NCBI GenBank assembly: GCA_022385805.1
Contig: MU277714.1
Span: forward strand, 151,869 to 215,868
Reading direction: 5' to 3'
Length of the DNA stretch: 64,000 nt
Origin: Pilatotrama ljubarskyi
Lineage: Eukaryota; Basidiomycota; Agaricomycetes; Polyporales; Polyporaceae
The position numbers and the translations under genes are program-made. Shown in pieces: positions 34,985 through 48,452 of the stretch; positions within the stretch are counted from its first letter, which is position 1; the number at the start of each line of letters is the position of its first letter. A model generated the notes under the pieces. That model was not told the DNA's origin. It worked only from the letters and a program-made list of their open reading frames with translations, and made no database searches.

Positions 34985-35970
34985 GCGGCAAGCGAAGCGG
35001 GGTGAGGGTATGCTGGTCCCGCCGCCTGCGCGCCCGCTCGCTACGATGTACACATAAGCGCCCGAATGCGATTGGCGCGTGAGTACGTGTTCCTTCGTGA
35101 GACGCTGGCGGCTGCTATTACTACTGTTCTTTGACTCTCAGGGCTCACATGGAAATCCTATGTTCTGCCCTAATGAGGGGCTCGAAGAATCCTACAAGTA
35201 ATATGCGGACGAGCTATCGTACTAGCCAGGGGCCAAGAGAGATCGTACTATTGCCCGCATACCTGACTGCAACAAATGCTCACTGGCTGTCACTCAAGCT
35301 ACCACTTGATCTCGCGCTCCTCCGAAGCGTCTATATCCCAGAGACACGAACCATGGCCGTCCATGGCACGAGATGTTTTGATTGGTTCAATAGACATGTA
35401 GATATGCTTGGACTTAAGGCGTCGTTGTGACCGCCCAAAGTAGTAGTGATACAGTACTGGTTATGATTTCCGGCGACATGGAGTCAGTACCCAGCGGGCT
35501 CCACAGTCAATCTCTATTCCGTATCGAGTTCGCTTTATTGTCTTCCGCGTGATGATAGGCGTCGTACAACAATGAGCATCCATGGCAGGCAACTTATGTG
35601 TACCGCTGCACTCAGGCTGCGTCTGTCAATGGGGCCGCCGTCGCGCGTCTACGTACTTGCCTCGCTACCATAGTACCATTCTTGGATGGGAGCATAGCCA
35701 CCGATTGACTTGGTGGAGTAAGCCCTGGAAGTGCCGGAATGTCGGGAATGCCAAATTCGGAGTGCGCCTACGGTGTGGCGCCATGCTGCAATCCGGCGAC
35801 CGAACGACTTCTCATGCCATAAACCCTTCCCCCGTGGGAGGCAGCTTCAGCGGCCGTTCTACGTATGTTCACTACATAACCACCATACCAACTCTTACAG
35901 GCTCGCTGGCATTTCCCTCGTTTGCACCCAACTTCAGGACTACCACACGGCGCAGGATTCATAAGCGAAG
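34985..35970. promoter_or_regulatory. 1-kb divergent intergenic region between the two transporter genes
   Basis: Carries the promoters of the acetyl-CoA transporter (left) and the MFS transporter (right). Plus-strand open frames at 35131-35430 and 35582-36091 have no known motif; the latter overlaps the MFS first exon in another phase. Confidence 0.4.
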
Positions 35971-38300
35971 ATGTCAAATATACACGAATGCCCTGCTGGC
36001 CGCACGACGGAAAAGCCGGCGACGGAGCGCTCTAAAAGCAAACAGCGGCGGCCATGGGGGCTCGAATGGCGCAGCTCAATCTGGTTCATAACACTCGGTG
36101 AGCGTGGCATTCATGTAGCACTCACCGAGCAATGTCCCTGACTTGGAATCTGCCCAAAGTCGTCGGGATAGGTACGAGATCCGCAGAGACTCAGAAAATG
36201 AGACCGTTGTTAACAATTCGACAGCCATCACGACTGACCTCCTCATTTATTCGATGATCGTCCCCATCATCCCGTTCCGCCTCCAGAGTCTCGGCTATGA
36301 GGGTGTCTCCGGCTTGGTTGGCTGGTTGCTCTTCGCCTATGCGAGTCTTCTAAGTTCTCTTCGGACGCATATAGAGACTGAAAAATGCATATCTCCAGTC
36401 TGCAGCACTAGTTATCTGTATGCCCAAGAAAGTCTATCAAGTGAGTTCAAACACTGACGTCACTCTTCTCAGTCACGCCTCCCATCGCTTTCCTCTCCGA
36501 GATGTACAAGAACCGCAAAGTCCCGCTATTGCTCGGGCAAGCTGCGCTGATAGGCTCTCAAGTGCTGCTCATGGAAGCGCCCGCGTTCTGGGTGATGGTC
36601 CTGGCTCGTATCGCCCAGGGTATTAGTGCTTGCGTCATCTGGGTCGTCGGTTTGGCGTTGATGTAGGTGAACGTCGTCACCCTTGCCGGTATTATACTGA
36701 CACTCTCGCAGCTGTGATACAGTCCCAGAGAAGATTGTTGGCAGTGAGTACACCAGCAGCTTCCGGCCGGCATGCGCTAAACGACCCCGGCGTTCAGAGC
36801 AGCTAGGCCTCGCTATGATGGGGATGTCGCTGGGGTATTTCTTCGCCTATTTGTGTTCTCACGAAGCCTGCTAACCTCGTGGAAGATTCCTCATCGGCCC
36901 TCCGGTGTCAGGAGCCCTTGACGAACGGTTTGGGTTCCGAGGCCCTTTCATCTTCGGCATAATCGTCACCGGCATAGAGCTGATCGGCCGATTACTCATC
37001 ATCGAGCGCAAAGAGGCCATCCGCCACGATGCTTCCTTCACGACCTTGGTCGGCCGGAGGAACAATTCCTCCCCGACACTGGCGTATGGCACCACGGCCC
37101 AGGATGAGAAACGGGATCAACCTGTGGAGGCTTCTGCGAGAGAGGCGCGCGGAGAAGGCGCCGAGACAACGGAGGCGACCGGTCGAGCCCCCTCTCGAGG
37201 TGGTACGGAAACCGAAACACAGGAGCAAGGAGGGGAACAAGACCCTGTCCAACTGTCCATACCGCGACTGCTCTTCAAGCTTGTCAGGTCACCACGGGCA
37301 CTATCCGCTATCTACCTGACGCTCAGTTTCGGGTTCGTATCAGATAGATGGGTATGCTAACGAGTTCACAATGCTCACGAAAATGGTAGGATTATGCTCA
37401 CGAGTTTGGAACCCGTGCTTCCGCTCTACCTCCAAGAAACTTTTGGCCTCGACGTTTCGAAAATCGGCTTGGTATACATTGTGGCCGTAGTCCCATCCTT
37501 CGTCTGTATGTTCTGTTCTGTTTGCTCTCGCGGCATGCTCCGGCAGCTCACGCGCACACAGCGTCGCCCCTGAGCGGATGGTACGCCGACCGCGGAGGGA
37601 CGACTACGAGCACTATCGTCTGCCTCCTCGGCTCTCTGCCCTTCTGGTTCCTCATCTTCATCCGGGTCAACCTCGCGTACTTCCTCGTCATGTTTGGATT
37701 CCTCAGTAAGCTGCTCGCCGCCTCCTTCCCCCGCCACGTCGCAGGCCATTGACGAGTCTTGCGTTCTCACTCTAGATCTCTTCGCAACGGGCACGATCTC
37801 CCCTGTCACCGCCGAGTTTGCATCAGTCACGAGAAGTCTCGAGGGTGTCGGATGTGAGCCTTTCATCATTCCTCATACTGACTCAGTGTTGCTTGACGCG
37901 CGCGTTTTTCTCAGACGGACACGTCTACGGCGCATTCAACGTAGCATACGGTATCGGTTCCGCGCGTAAGTGCATTTCCTCAAGCTTCCCCGCATAAGGC
38001 GTCGCTGACCACTCTCCTCACTTCACTCAGTCGGCCCCGTCATCGGAGGACAGGTACGCAAGCCTTCCCGGCACTCATACGACGACGGCGGCTCATGCGA
38101 CGGCCTTTCAGCTGTACGACCACGTCAGCTCTAAGCAGGGCTGGATGGCTCTGAACCTCTTCAACGCCGGGCTTGCCGTCGTGAACCTCATCGTGACGGT
38201 TTGCTATTTCGGTGAACGGACTATCGTGCAGCGAGTCACGTCTAGAATCGCAGGCCGTGCCGAGGCCTCGGAGGCCTCAGCAGACAGTTCTGCCGTGTAA
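35971..38300 (+). CDS. MFS transporter, DHA1-type drug/amine:H+ antiporter-like
   Basis: Predicted plasma- or vacuolar-membrane permease with about 12 TM helices; substrate unknown. I place 14 exons: 35971-36097, 36160-36171, 36225-36344, 36406-36417, 36473-36662, 36712-36743, 36798-36834, 36886-37332, 37390-37505, 37562-37705, 37776-37853, 37915-37965, 38031-38053, 38112-38300 (1578 nt, 525 aa), each junction in phase. N-terminus GLEWRSSIWFITLVVGIAIT then TDLLIYSMIVPIIPFRLQSL; motif A-like FLSEMYKNRKVPLLLG; motif B region ARIAQGISACVIWVVG; motif C-like GMSLGFLIGPPVSGAL. A hydrophilic Glu/Arg/Thr-rich loop of about 60 residues separates the halves. The second half has SFGIMLTSLEPVLPLYLQ, SPLSGWYADRGG and YGAFNVAYGIGSA. 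It resembles fungal relatives of vesicular amine transporters. Two exons are only 12 nt. Confidence 0.92.
36160..36171 (+). other. 12-nt micro-exon of the MFS gene (first)
   Basis: Reads TCGTCGGGATAG, preceded by a cag-type acceptor (gcccaaag) and followed by donor gtacgag. It turns ...WFIT-L into L-V-V-G-I-A before ITTDLL, the expected TM1 sequence. Because 12 is a multiple of 3, skipping it would delete four TM1 residues without a frameshift. Confidence 0.7.
36406..36417 (+). other. 12-nt micro-exon of the MFS gene (second)
   Basis: Reads CACTAGTTATCT, preceded by acceptor cagtctgcag and followed by donor gtatgccc. It supplies T-L-V-I and links FAYA to FTPPIAFLSE, the TM2 to motif A transition. 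It is also a multiple of three. Confidence 0.7.
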
Positions 38301-38973
38301 CGTGGGCCTGTTACAAATTATCGGGCTTCGCCTATTCATGACCGGGTAGTAACCGTTTTGACATTCACAAAAGATCTTGCCTGTACATTATCACCGTACA
38401 TCATCACCCAACTCTCAAACACAGCATTGCCAACTTGCAGATAATGAGCGCTGCTATGTCGCATGTTCCGCATGCGGGTCTCGTATCTCTGACAGAAGTG
38501 CCGAATCGGAATGACGACGAAGACGCCAGCCGCAGTCTGCCGGGCAATACTACGGAAGATAACTGATGTTCTTCGGTAACGTCATGGCTACACAAAATGC
38601 AGATTGATATCATGCTACGGTGGTATCGCCAAGAGGTACATTGGATGTAACATAGGTCCTAATGATAGAGGGAGTAGTGCTATATGGATGTATATACGGT
38701 AGGTCAATGTAGAGGGGAGGAGTAGCTTACAAGGGCGGGTCTGTCTGTCTGTCTGTATAATCTTGGGAATGGGCGTGTACTACAAGTGGGAGAGCAGTGC
38801 GATACAAAGCAACTCGACGAAAGAAGAAAGAGACGGATACCACGGTGACTATGGCGGCGTAGGCGGTGGCGAGGAGTTGGGCGCAGGTATTGGCGGGCCG
38901 AACATCCCGAGGAGCGACAGCAAGTCATCTGGGAAACACGATGAGCCGGTGTATCGGGCGAACATCCCGTCTG
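38301..38973. other. Convergent intergenic region with (CTGT)4
   Basis: Lies between the MFS and histidine-kinase stop codons. A short CTGT tandem repeat sits at about 38741-38756. No gene seen. Confidence 0.5.
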
Positions 38974-41900
38974 TCACTCACTTTTCTTCAGCGGTTTACT
39001 GAAGAAGCCGTTCATGCCGGAGCTGAGACATAGCTGCTTCGTCGACTCTTGACAATCCGCACTTAACGCAACGACTGAACCAGAGAGTCAGCGGTGAGTG
39101 ACAACGGCTATGTCGCAGGTACGTACTGGGCAGTAGTATTGGCACTCTCCGTTTCCCTTCCAGGATACGTAGCCGCTTACATGCCTCCACACCATCGCAT
39201 ATCGGCATGTCTGGCAAGTGCAAGGTCAGCGAGAACGGCAATGTTACGGAAAGAAAACCACTTACGATGATCGAACAATGCTACGCTGAAGTACCCCGGT
39301 TCGTGCCTCTCCCATTCTGCCCCGCCATGAGAAACGGTAATAAGCCTCACAAGAGAAGACTACTCACCCGCTAACGCCTCTTCGCCATTCGAGGTTGCGA
39401 CTACGTTGAGGTCGTACCTCTCCAGCTGCTTGACAAGCAACTTCTGCGCCACCGGATTGTCTGTGAGTGCAGCAGTGAGCGACGAGTGATGATACCATGC
39501 CGGAACGGCGAACCTTCTGCAACGAGGACATTGCCGAAGAGCGTCCTCTGCGCCAACGCCTCCTCTTCCCGCAGCTCGCTGGCGTTAATCACCGGCCGGA
39601 TCTGCACTTGGTCAAGGACGTTCTTGAGGCTCGCCAGCATCTGGAGGAGCTTCATCTGTCTCGGTGGCTTCGTCATGCGCGTGATCCCAGGCGGCGTCTC
39701 CGTGTCGTTCCGCAGCATCGGCGCGCCCGCCAGGTTGTCCGTCGTCGGCGTGAACAGGTGGATTATCTTGGTATCTTTGAGAGACGGGTATGGGAGCGAC
39801 CGCAGCACCCGCGCGAGGTCGTCAGCACGTGTCTCGGATTGGTCGTCTAGGAGGACAAAGTCTAGCTCTTCTGCGGTGAACTCTGAATTGCGTAGGTAGC
39901 GTTCGGCATCTTCGATGGTCGGAACGGCCGTGACGGTGAAGCCGCTGAGCATGGTGCTCAGCATCGCGATGGTGGCGCTGGACCCCGAGCTGATCAGCAG
40001 GCGGAGCGGCCGTGTCTTCATCAGTGTCTCCTTCAGCTTCTCGACTTCCAGGAGGGCCTGCTTCGACTCGTCGGATTCGTAAATCTTGACTGGGATGGTG
40101 AACCAAAATGTCGAGCCGACCCCGAGCTCGGATTGCACCCCGATGACCCCTCCCATCAGCTTGACCAACTGCCGTGAAATGGAGAGCCCGAGACCAGTCC
40201 CGCCGAATCGTCGGGTTGATGAGTTGTCTGCCTGCTGGAAGGGGACGAAAAGCTGGTCGACGTCACTGAAAGCAGTGTGAGCTCTCAATTTCGGCCCATG
40301 GTCAACAACAACTCACGATGAGCTCAACCCAATGCCGGTATCCCTACAAATCCATGATCAGCGCCCGACATTATATGCTGTGAGAGGAGTACAAACTGTA
40401 TTGAGAACTTCAGGTGGACGTCCGTCGCGGTTCGTGGTTGATTCGTGTCGACGGCGCAGGTCACACGTACGAATCCGTTCGCCGTGAACTTGACCGCATT
40501 GCCAATCAAGTTCATCAACACTGCAGTGCCACATTAGTCGTGCTCCGCCCCGTCCCAATACGCTGTCATACCTTGTCGTATACGAGCGTAATCGGCTTTC
40601 ACCCCTGTGAGCCTACATGTCAGTACTTTCACCAAGACATCCTGGGTCAACGACGTACAAGGAGGTACACTGGGCTCGATGTTGAAGGAGAGGTCGAGCT
40701 TCTTCGCAGCCATAGGCAGGAGCAACTCCATGCAGTCCTACATGCCGTGAGAACATCGTCGCGGTAAAAGCGGATGATCGACGTACTGCAAGCAAATTCT
40801 CGACAGAGAAGCCGGAATATTCAAGCTTAACAGCTGTAGACACGATCAGTTGGATGCTGTGGGCAGGCTGACGACGTGGAGAGCAGTACCATCAGCCTCG
40901 AGCTTGCTGTAGTCCAAGATGGAATCGATGATCTGGGTAATGGTTAGCGCACAGTACTCATCATGACCACCAGACGCATACCTTCAGGAGAAGTTCGCAC
41001 GACTGCTTTGCCGTTTGGACTGATGAAACAGGTCAGTCGGCGACGGCAAAGTGATCACTGTTCAGTCCTTACCAATCTCCCTCTGGCCCGGATTCAGTTC
41101 GGTTCCGCTCAGGATATCCAAGAGACCGTAGAATGAACTGCGGCGGACTCTTCAATACCACCAGCAGCTCCCGCAAATAGACTGTACGTACCTGAATGGA
41201 GTCCGCAGTTCGTGACTCATCGACGCCAAGAAGTTGCTCTTGATCTGCACGATACCACCAATGAGTTCCAAGTACTGCAAAGAAGCAGGATGTTGACGCA
41301 CCTTGGTGGCCTTCAACGCGTCCTCCCTGCTCTTCCGCGCAGCCTCCAGCGCATCTCTCTGCGCCGAGATCATCTTGAGGTTCTCCTTCGTCCCAGCCTG
41401 CACCGACCTAAACAACAGCGCATTCGAGATGCCGATGCTCGCCTGCTGGCACAGTAGCGTCAGCATCGTCACGATGTTCGGCGAGAACGCGTATTTGGAC
41501 GCGAGGTACACCGCGCCGAACGTCTGCCCTCTGTTGCTGAAGATAGGGATGCAGATGACCGAGCGATGTGGGCTTTGCGAGGCTTCCGAAGTGAATCGCG
41601 GCTCAGAGGCGATGTCCTCGTAGTATACACGCTCCTTGGTGTTCAGAGCTACGGAAAAGATATGAGAAAGAAGCAGGGTAGTCAACGTGTATCGGCTACA
41701 TACCGTGCTGGATGATCGTCCGCCGGAGGGGGTCGGAGATTGACCTAATAGGTAACGGGTTCCTGCAACACCAGGTTACTCGGGAGGCCTGAGAAACAAA
41801 TGTACTCTACTTACTCGTGGACTTTGCATGCGTCTGGAGGATTCATACTAGTAGCAACGGTGTAATCACCGGCTTCACGGGCTATGACGACGCATGTACT

Positions 41901-44900
41901 TTGGCTCCCAGATACCTCTGTAGCATTGTGAGAGACGATCGGAATGTCCACAGGTGCAGAACACCTACCGGTGGAGATCTCGGTCAACCGCTGGAGCGCC
42001 ATCGAGAGGTTGATGTCGCCGGAAATCTCTTTGCTCCACTTGAGGATGGACGCAAGATCCGCTGCAGTGAGCGTCGAGATCTGCTCCTCCTCGGTCGCCT
42101 CCAAGCTAGTGCGCTCGTAGCTGCCCTGTAGAGCGGGCTGCGCAGCGATGACGACGCTGTCGGTCTGCACCGCAACATCAGCAGAGAAGATGTGCCGCTT
42201 CAGTGGGACGGGTTGCGATCGTGTCTCGAGGAGCGAGGACAGGTAGTTGCTGCAGAAACCATCAGGGCAACGCAAGGTGAACGACAAAGGAGTGAGTGCT
42301 TACACAATCCCCCGAGCTCCCCATTGGGCTTGCCGTGCGATGCCACGGCGCTGAAGTTCGCTGCCGAGACCCTCGACACCACATCGGACGAAGTGGCTTC
42401 CTTGCTGTAAAGGGGTCAAAATCGCCGTCAACGACGCAAGCGGAGGAATGCATACCAAATACAAGCCCCAACCGCCCTCAAGCAACCAGTCGTTGTTAAC
42501 CGCGAGCCTACACTAAGTCAGCACTGCGGACTAGTACGTTTGCATGTCGGACGACTCACTTGACCGCAACGTCGTAGAGCTTGAACGCGTCCGGATTGTT
42601 CGTTAGTGACGCGATCTCGGCGTCCTGAGATAGCTGTCAATCCTATGTTCGTTTCGAGAAAGTGACTGGTACATACGATGAGCGCAACCCATGTGCTCGT
42701 GTTGACCGGACTTGGCGATAGCCACCTTTTGATACAAGGTCAGTGGTAGTAGACACCGAAAACCTACTCCACGTACTTCCGGATGTACGACTGGTTGGCT
42801 TCAACCTGCTTGAAGTAGCGCGTGCGCTCCTCGGACGCAAGATTCCCCTTCCTCAAACATTGGATCAGCGCCAGGCTGTGGAAGAAGAGGGAGTAGCGGG
42901 TATGCCGGTGGCTAGACGGGTGTTAGAAGAGAGTCCAATTGTAGGAAGCAGAACGCCTCACTTGGGGTTGCAATCGCGGGTCTCGTAGACATAGAATCCG
43001 AGTTGAGCGGCCTCGTCTGTGTAGCCAAGACAGAACAACGCGACCACCTGGGAGTCGCGATGAACGAGTGCCCTGTGCGTTCATGCATATCACTCATACC
43101 TTGAATGCATTGTACCTTTCCACAGACGTGAGCAGGCTGAGAGTGCTGGCTGACAGACACAGAAGGGACGTACCAGTTCATAGCGACCTTGATAGTCCCT
43201 AGAGCCTCCACTTGCGCCAGGTAATCCGCCTCCTTGTAGGTCTCGGTGTCGAACGCCGTGTCCGCGGACTGTGCGATAGTATAGCCGCCCAAGGCGCGGA
43301 TGCAGTTCAAGGTGCCTTGCGCAAGGACCGCAATGTCTCCGCTCGGTGCCCATAGCGTAATGTCTGAAACGGCTTCCTCCGCTGCGACGACGAGCTCGCT
43401 CACTGTTCGATAGTGAGGACCAAAATCGAGAAAAGGCGTACAGAGTGACTTACGATGATCGCATATATACAGTCTTGTGACGATCAAGTGCGCCGTAGCG
43501 AAGCTTGTGTAAATCCTACGAGCGTCCTCGTCAGCTCCGACCACCGTCGACTTGAACATTACGCTCACCTGTCGCCCGCACTCTGGCCATACTTGATGGC
43601 CTGTTCAAGTCGGGGCACGTTGGCCCGTATGTGCACGTTGTCAAAGCCGGAGACCATGATGGAGAACAAGAGCAGCGCACGGCTGGAGCACAAGAGCATC
43701 CAAGGTCAGCCACGACGGTTCAGGGACAGGGCCACGAACGCCCGGGGGAGAAAGGCACTCCACGGGCGCGCCCACGTACCATTTCTCGAAGCTCGTGCCG
43801 TACTGGTCTGCGATCCGCAACGCGAGCTTGCCGAGGTCGGCCGAGAATCGATACAGTTCCCGTCGTTCTGCCGCGGCTGTGCGCGAGATGGTGAGCACGA
43901 CGACCCGGGTGACAGGCTCTGAATCGAGTACCTCCAAGCGCCCAGAAGAACCCTAACGCCGTCCCGGGACACATCCCCGCGCTGCCCGAGTGGCTCAGCA
44001 CTCGCAAGCTGCCTATTCGGGAGCGACTTACCGCAACGCCAGCTGTATCGTCTGTGATCCCAAGTCAGCATAGCTTCACGCTGGCCGGCGGGATCCACCC
44101 ACCGTGAGGCCGATGACATCAGCGAAACCTTCGCCGGTGCTCCAGTACGCGTTCGTACCTGTCAAACGGTCCCGCATTCAGCATCAGATCGCAGAGTCAC
44201 GTCGTGCAACCAGGATACCCACCCGCGTCGTTCAGCAGTGCGATTGCCAAATCTGTGCGGCTGTCCCGCGCCCGTGGAATCGAGAGGATGTCCTCGAAGC
44301 CGACCGCCAGAATCTCGTTCTTGACCTGCTCGAACATGATGTCCGCCTCGCGCCGCGTGGGGGCGGCGTTCACGTCAACTCCGAGCAAATGCAGGCCGAG
44401 GATGTTGTCATTCAGCGCCGCGGAGTAGTTCCCCCGCATCCAGTGGTTCCGCGACCGCAGCCGAAGCAGCCGCGCCTTCTCCTCAGGGCTCTCGCACCGC
44501 ACCAGGCACTCTTGCAGCAGGTTGTCCGACAGGTTGAAGTCCGCTTTCCACGTATACAGCCTGCCGAGCAAGCGCTTCAGTACCTCGCACCGGGGGAAAC
44601 AATGAAACAACCGCGTACTCGGCCAATCGTATGTAGAGCGACGACGTCCTGACCGGATCAGTCTTCCACGAGTTCTCATCCAGGAGCGACCGAGCATTCA
44701 TGTACGATTGCAGCGCAAGCTGCCGGCATCGCGTCAATGACGCCACTGACCTCACAGCACGGCACGTACCTCATGAGCACCCCGGGCCCTCGCAGAGTCG
44801 CCGGCATCGATTGACATTTCGAGCAGTTCATCACGCTTCGAGTGCTCGCGCAGCAGCGGCAAACACCTACGCCCATCATAAAGTCAGCGAACCTGTCAGT

Positions 44901-47900
44901 AGGAGTGACGACCAATCCTACCGCTTGGCGTGCTCCGCTATACGGTAGATGTCCGGCGTCGACTCGTGTAACATCATCAAGATGATCTGTTCAGCAGACG
45001 TCAGCCTCTCGTACCACCACAACCACGGGACAAGATGCGATAACTCACCCTGAACGACATCTTCGCAATCGTCTCCTCCGGCTGGCTCTCCGCCTCAGCT
45101 TGCGCAGCCTGGCGATACCTGTCGTGCGAGAAGCTGCACATGTCTCGCGCACGCTGTATCAGCCACCCTTCCGCAATGGCCGTCTGCAGCCCGCGAATCG
45201 ACCGGCGCGTCGTCGACCCATTTTCCTTCTCTTTCAGGTTGTGTACCGCCTTCGAGACGTTCCACATATCCTCGTGCTCCTCCTCAGTGCCGCTGCCGCT
45301 GCTCCCCGAGTCGTCCCAGTCCATGAGGAGCGCGACCTCCGCTACCTTGAAGCTGTATAGATAGAGGTGAGTCGAGGCTCGCTCACAGAAGTTCGGTGTC
45401 GAAGCGACGTACGTAGGGCCAAAGAACGACGCCCAGATGACGAATTTCCTCGCGTCCTCCGGCAGCTCGCGCAGATGGTTGATCAAGAACCCAAGATCTC
45501 CCGGCGTCGCGACAGACTTCTTGTCGAACAGCGTCGCCTCGATCGCCGAGATATCGAACCTACCCCTCCTCAGTACACCATTGGCTATGCACGAGCAACG
45601 AGGCTACTCACTGCCAATTATTCTTGTCCCAGTCGTACCAAATATGTCGTTGCCGGTACAGCGTCGTCAGGATGTTCCTCGCCGAGAACGGGTTGCCCTC
45701 CGACGCCCCGTGGACGATGCGCGCGAGGTGCGAGACCTCCTCCTTGGGCCGATGCAGCGTCCGCGCGACCAGCGTCGAGATGGCGGGGTAGCTCAGGGGC
45801 TCCAGCTGAATCCACGTCGTCGACTTGGTGGAGAAAGTTTGCCGAATCCTGTCCAGGCGCTCGCTGGCACAATGACGGTGAGTGAGCACGGACTTCGCAT
45901 GAGAATGGGCAGTGCACTGCTACTTACGGCCTGTCTGAACGGACGGTGGCGAAGATGAGCTACGCAACAGTTAGTATTCGGATCGCCACGGCGTCAGCCC
46001 GACACGACTCACCAAGCGAGTGCGCGAGTTGACCAGCGCATTGAGCAGATCAAGTGATCTGTTTGCCAAACCATCAGTACCCTCGGAGGCACACAAGGTC
46101 ATACGAAACACGCACGAATCCGGGGCATCATGCAAATCGTCCAAGAACAGCGCAAACAGCCGCGTCTCCGCGAGGACCGCAAACACGCTCTCCACGAGCG
46201 ACTGGAACCGCGCCGGCAGCTCGTTCGTCTCGAGCGTCTCCTGCGGCGTGTCGATCACGATGTCGAAGAGCGCGAAGATCGTCTTAAGCTCTGGCGCGCC
46301 TTCGTATAGCAGCGGCACGTTCTGCAGCTGCGGCCCGAGCCGCTGCTTCAGGTCGTTCACGAACCGGTGCAGGTCCGAGTGGAAGACGATGAGCTGCCGC
46401 AGGACGTGCGACAGACATGCGAGCTGGGGACGCGCAGGTTAGCACGCCATAACAACTGCATCCTGCATTCGAGCGGATCACTTACGAGCGAAGCGAACGG
46501 CCCGGGTTCGACCTCTGAGAACTTCGCCTGTCCCCACAGGCCATGTGCTACGAAGAGGCGTCAGCACACATCTCACCCGAATATACTCCTATTGAAGCAC
46601 GCACATCTCCACTTGGCTTGTTGAGCGAGGATAAGCGAGCTCTTCCCGGCACTGCAGCACATGTCAGAACCCGAAGCGCCCGGCCACCAGAGGGAGGAAC
46701 ACCTACCCAGGCGGCCCGAGGATGATAGCGGCATGCGTCCTCGGCCGACTCTGCGACGGAGTCAGCGCGACGCGCCTCAGCCCGTCGCTCGTCGACACCG
46801 TGCCCGACGTGATAGTCGTCGCCGAGCCCTGAATCGTATCAATCGACGACACCTTCGAGCCGGGGGACTCGGGCGACACCATCATCTGCGCTGACGCCTC
46901 GCTCTTGCTCGACATCGAGTCGCTCGGGTCCTCGCCCGTGCCGACCGTGCTCGCCCCCGTGCCCGTGCTCCCGCTCGAGCTGACGACGAACGAGCCACGG
47001 GACGTGCCGATCTGGCGCGAGTAGCTCGTCGACGTGTGCCGGATGATGTTCCGGATCGTCTCCAGCTCCTTCTCGCGCCCGAACAGCGGGCTCGGGATCG
47101 TGAACTCCATGCACCGATCCTCCGTCGCGATGTCGAAGTACGGGATCAGCTCCGCGGGCTCGTCTGACGAGAGCGCCACCGCCGCGAGTAGTCGCCGCTG
47201 GCACTCGAGCAGGTCCATCTTGAGGCCGTACGCGCTTTGGTAGCGCGCGTCGGGTGATTTCTGCAGCAGTTTCTCGATGATCATCGCGAGCACCTGCGGG
47301 ATGTCCCGCCGGACCTCATGCACTGGCATCGGCCGTTTCTGCACAACGGCGTGCAACAGTTCGAGGGGACCGCCCTCGAAGGGCATCGTCCCTCGACCTA
47401 CCAAGAGCGTCCAGAACATGATTCCCAGGGAGTACAAATCCGTTCTGTGGTCCTCCGCGAGGTTTTCCATACTCCCTGTCTGCTCCGGGGCAAAGTAACA
47501 CAGCGCCTCCTTCACCTTGAGCTTCTGTGTCTCCTCGAAGGCGTCCGCCTGCAGCACGAACTCAGAGGGTACACCGAACTGCTCCAACGAGACGGCGCGG
47601 TTGCTGAAGTGCACTAAGCGCACGAGGCCGCTGTGGTGATTCAGGTGGAAAGCGTTTGCGCGCACCTCGCGGTGTATGAGCCCGTTTCGGTGCATCATTT
47701 CCAGGCAATGCGTCGCCTGTATGGCGAACTCGAGGAACGTCGCAAGGTCCATGATCTCGATGGCCTCCATCTCCTCCATGGTGTATGGCTCCTCCACGCC
47801 GGACATGTAGATATCGTGATGGGACGAAGAGGGTCTTGCGCGGGAGATGTCGCCAAATAGCAAGCTGTTTACCTTGGCTGGGGGAAAGTAGCGGCCGAGG

Positions 47901-48452
47901 ATGTTGAGACCGGGATGGTAGAGTAGCAGGACGACGCAGTCGCCGTTCGCCTTGGGAATCGTGAAGAAGTCGATCATTCGTAGGGTCGCGCTCGAGGACT
48001 CCGGGGACGTGGACATCTTCTCTAGACTAGAATAGATTTCCTTGTGAGCATGGACCGGAAGACAGGAACGCGGGACGGCAGAGGTGCGTGCAGCTCGACC
48101 GCGGATCCCCGCTCTCGAGGTTGGCGAATATGAATTAGGAGCACTCACATGTGGGCCTCTCGCTCGAGCAGCATGGACGCGTTAGAGTGTGCGGGGACGA
48201 TCTTCGCGAGCACGCTCGTTCCGTCCTGGAGGTTTGTTCCCTCGGCGAGGAGGGTCATGCTGCCTGTGTCCTCCCATGGCACCGCCTGCACACGGAGCGG
48301 AAACGAGTGCAGCTCACGGTCAGCGTCTCCGCGAGACGAGCGCGGAGGTGTACGGCAGGACGCACCTTCTCGAAAGTGTACCCGGGGACAGAGAGGATGC
48401 CGTCCCTGAAGTATAGCGTAGGGAGGGCGGGTTGCGCATATTTGCGTCGCAT
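38974..48452 (-). CDS. Group-X hybrid histidine kinase (pseudokinase + AAA-like ATPase + GAF + HisKA/HATPase + REC)
   Basis: Giant sensor kinase for a His-Asp phosphorelay; fission-yeast relatives Mak2/Mak3 sense peroxide. Exon 1 (48366-48452) starts [18 protein letters not shown]. The N-terminal protein-kinase fold covers about 48450-47100: [47 protein letters not shown] signal/linker follows, then a P-loop NTPase: [15 protein letters not shown] (Walker A split by an intron at about 46640-46710) and [19 protein letters not shown] (Walker B). A long helical middle (about 45900-42300) resembles TPR-like repeats of this class. GAF domain at 41690-41300 ([31 protein letters not shown]). H-box [14 protein letters not shown] near 41200; N-box [16 protein letters not shown] near 40500; G-boxes [20 protein letters not shown] near 40210. 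Receiver: [38 protein letters not shown] (phospho-Asp), [11 protein letters not shown]. Total about 9.5 kb with many short introns. Confidence 0.93.

Noticed and set aside
38741..38756. (CTGT)4 repeat as a possible regulatory or telomere-like element
   Set aside because: Only four units in a convergent 3' region; an ordinary microsatellite.
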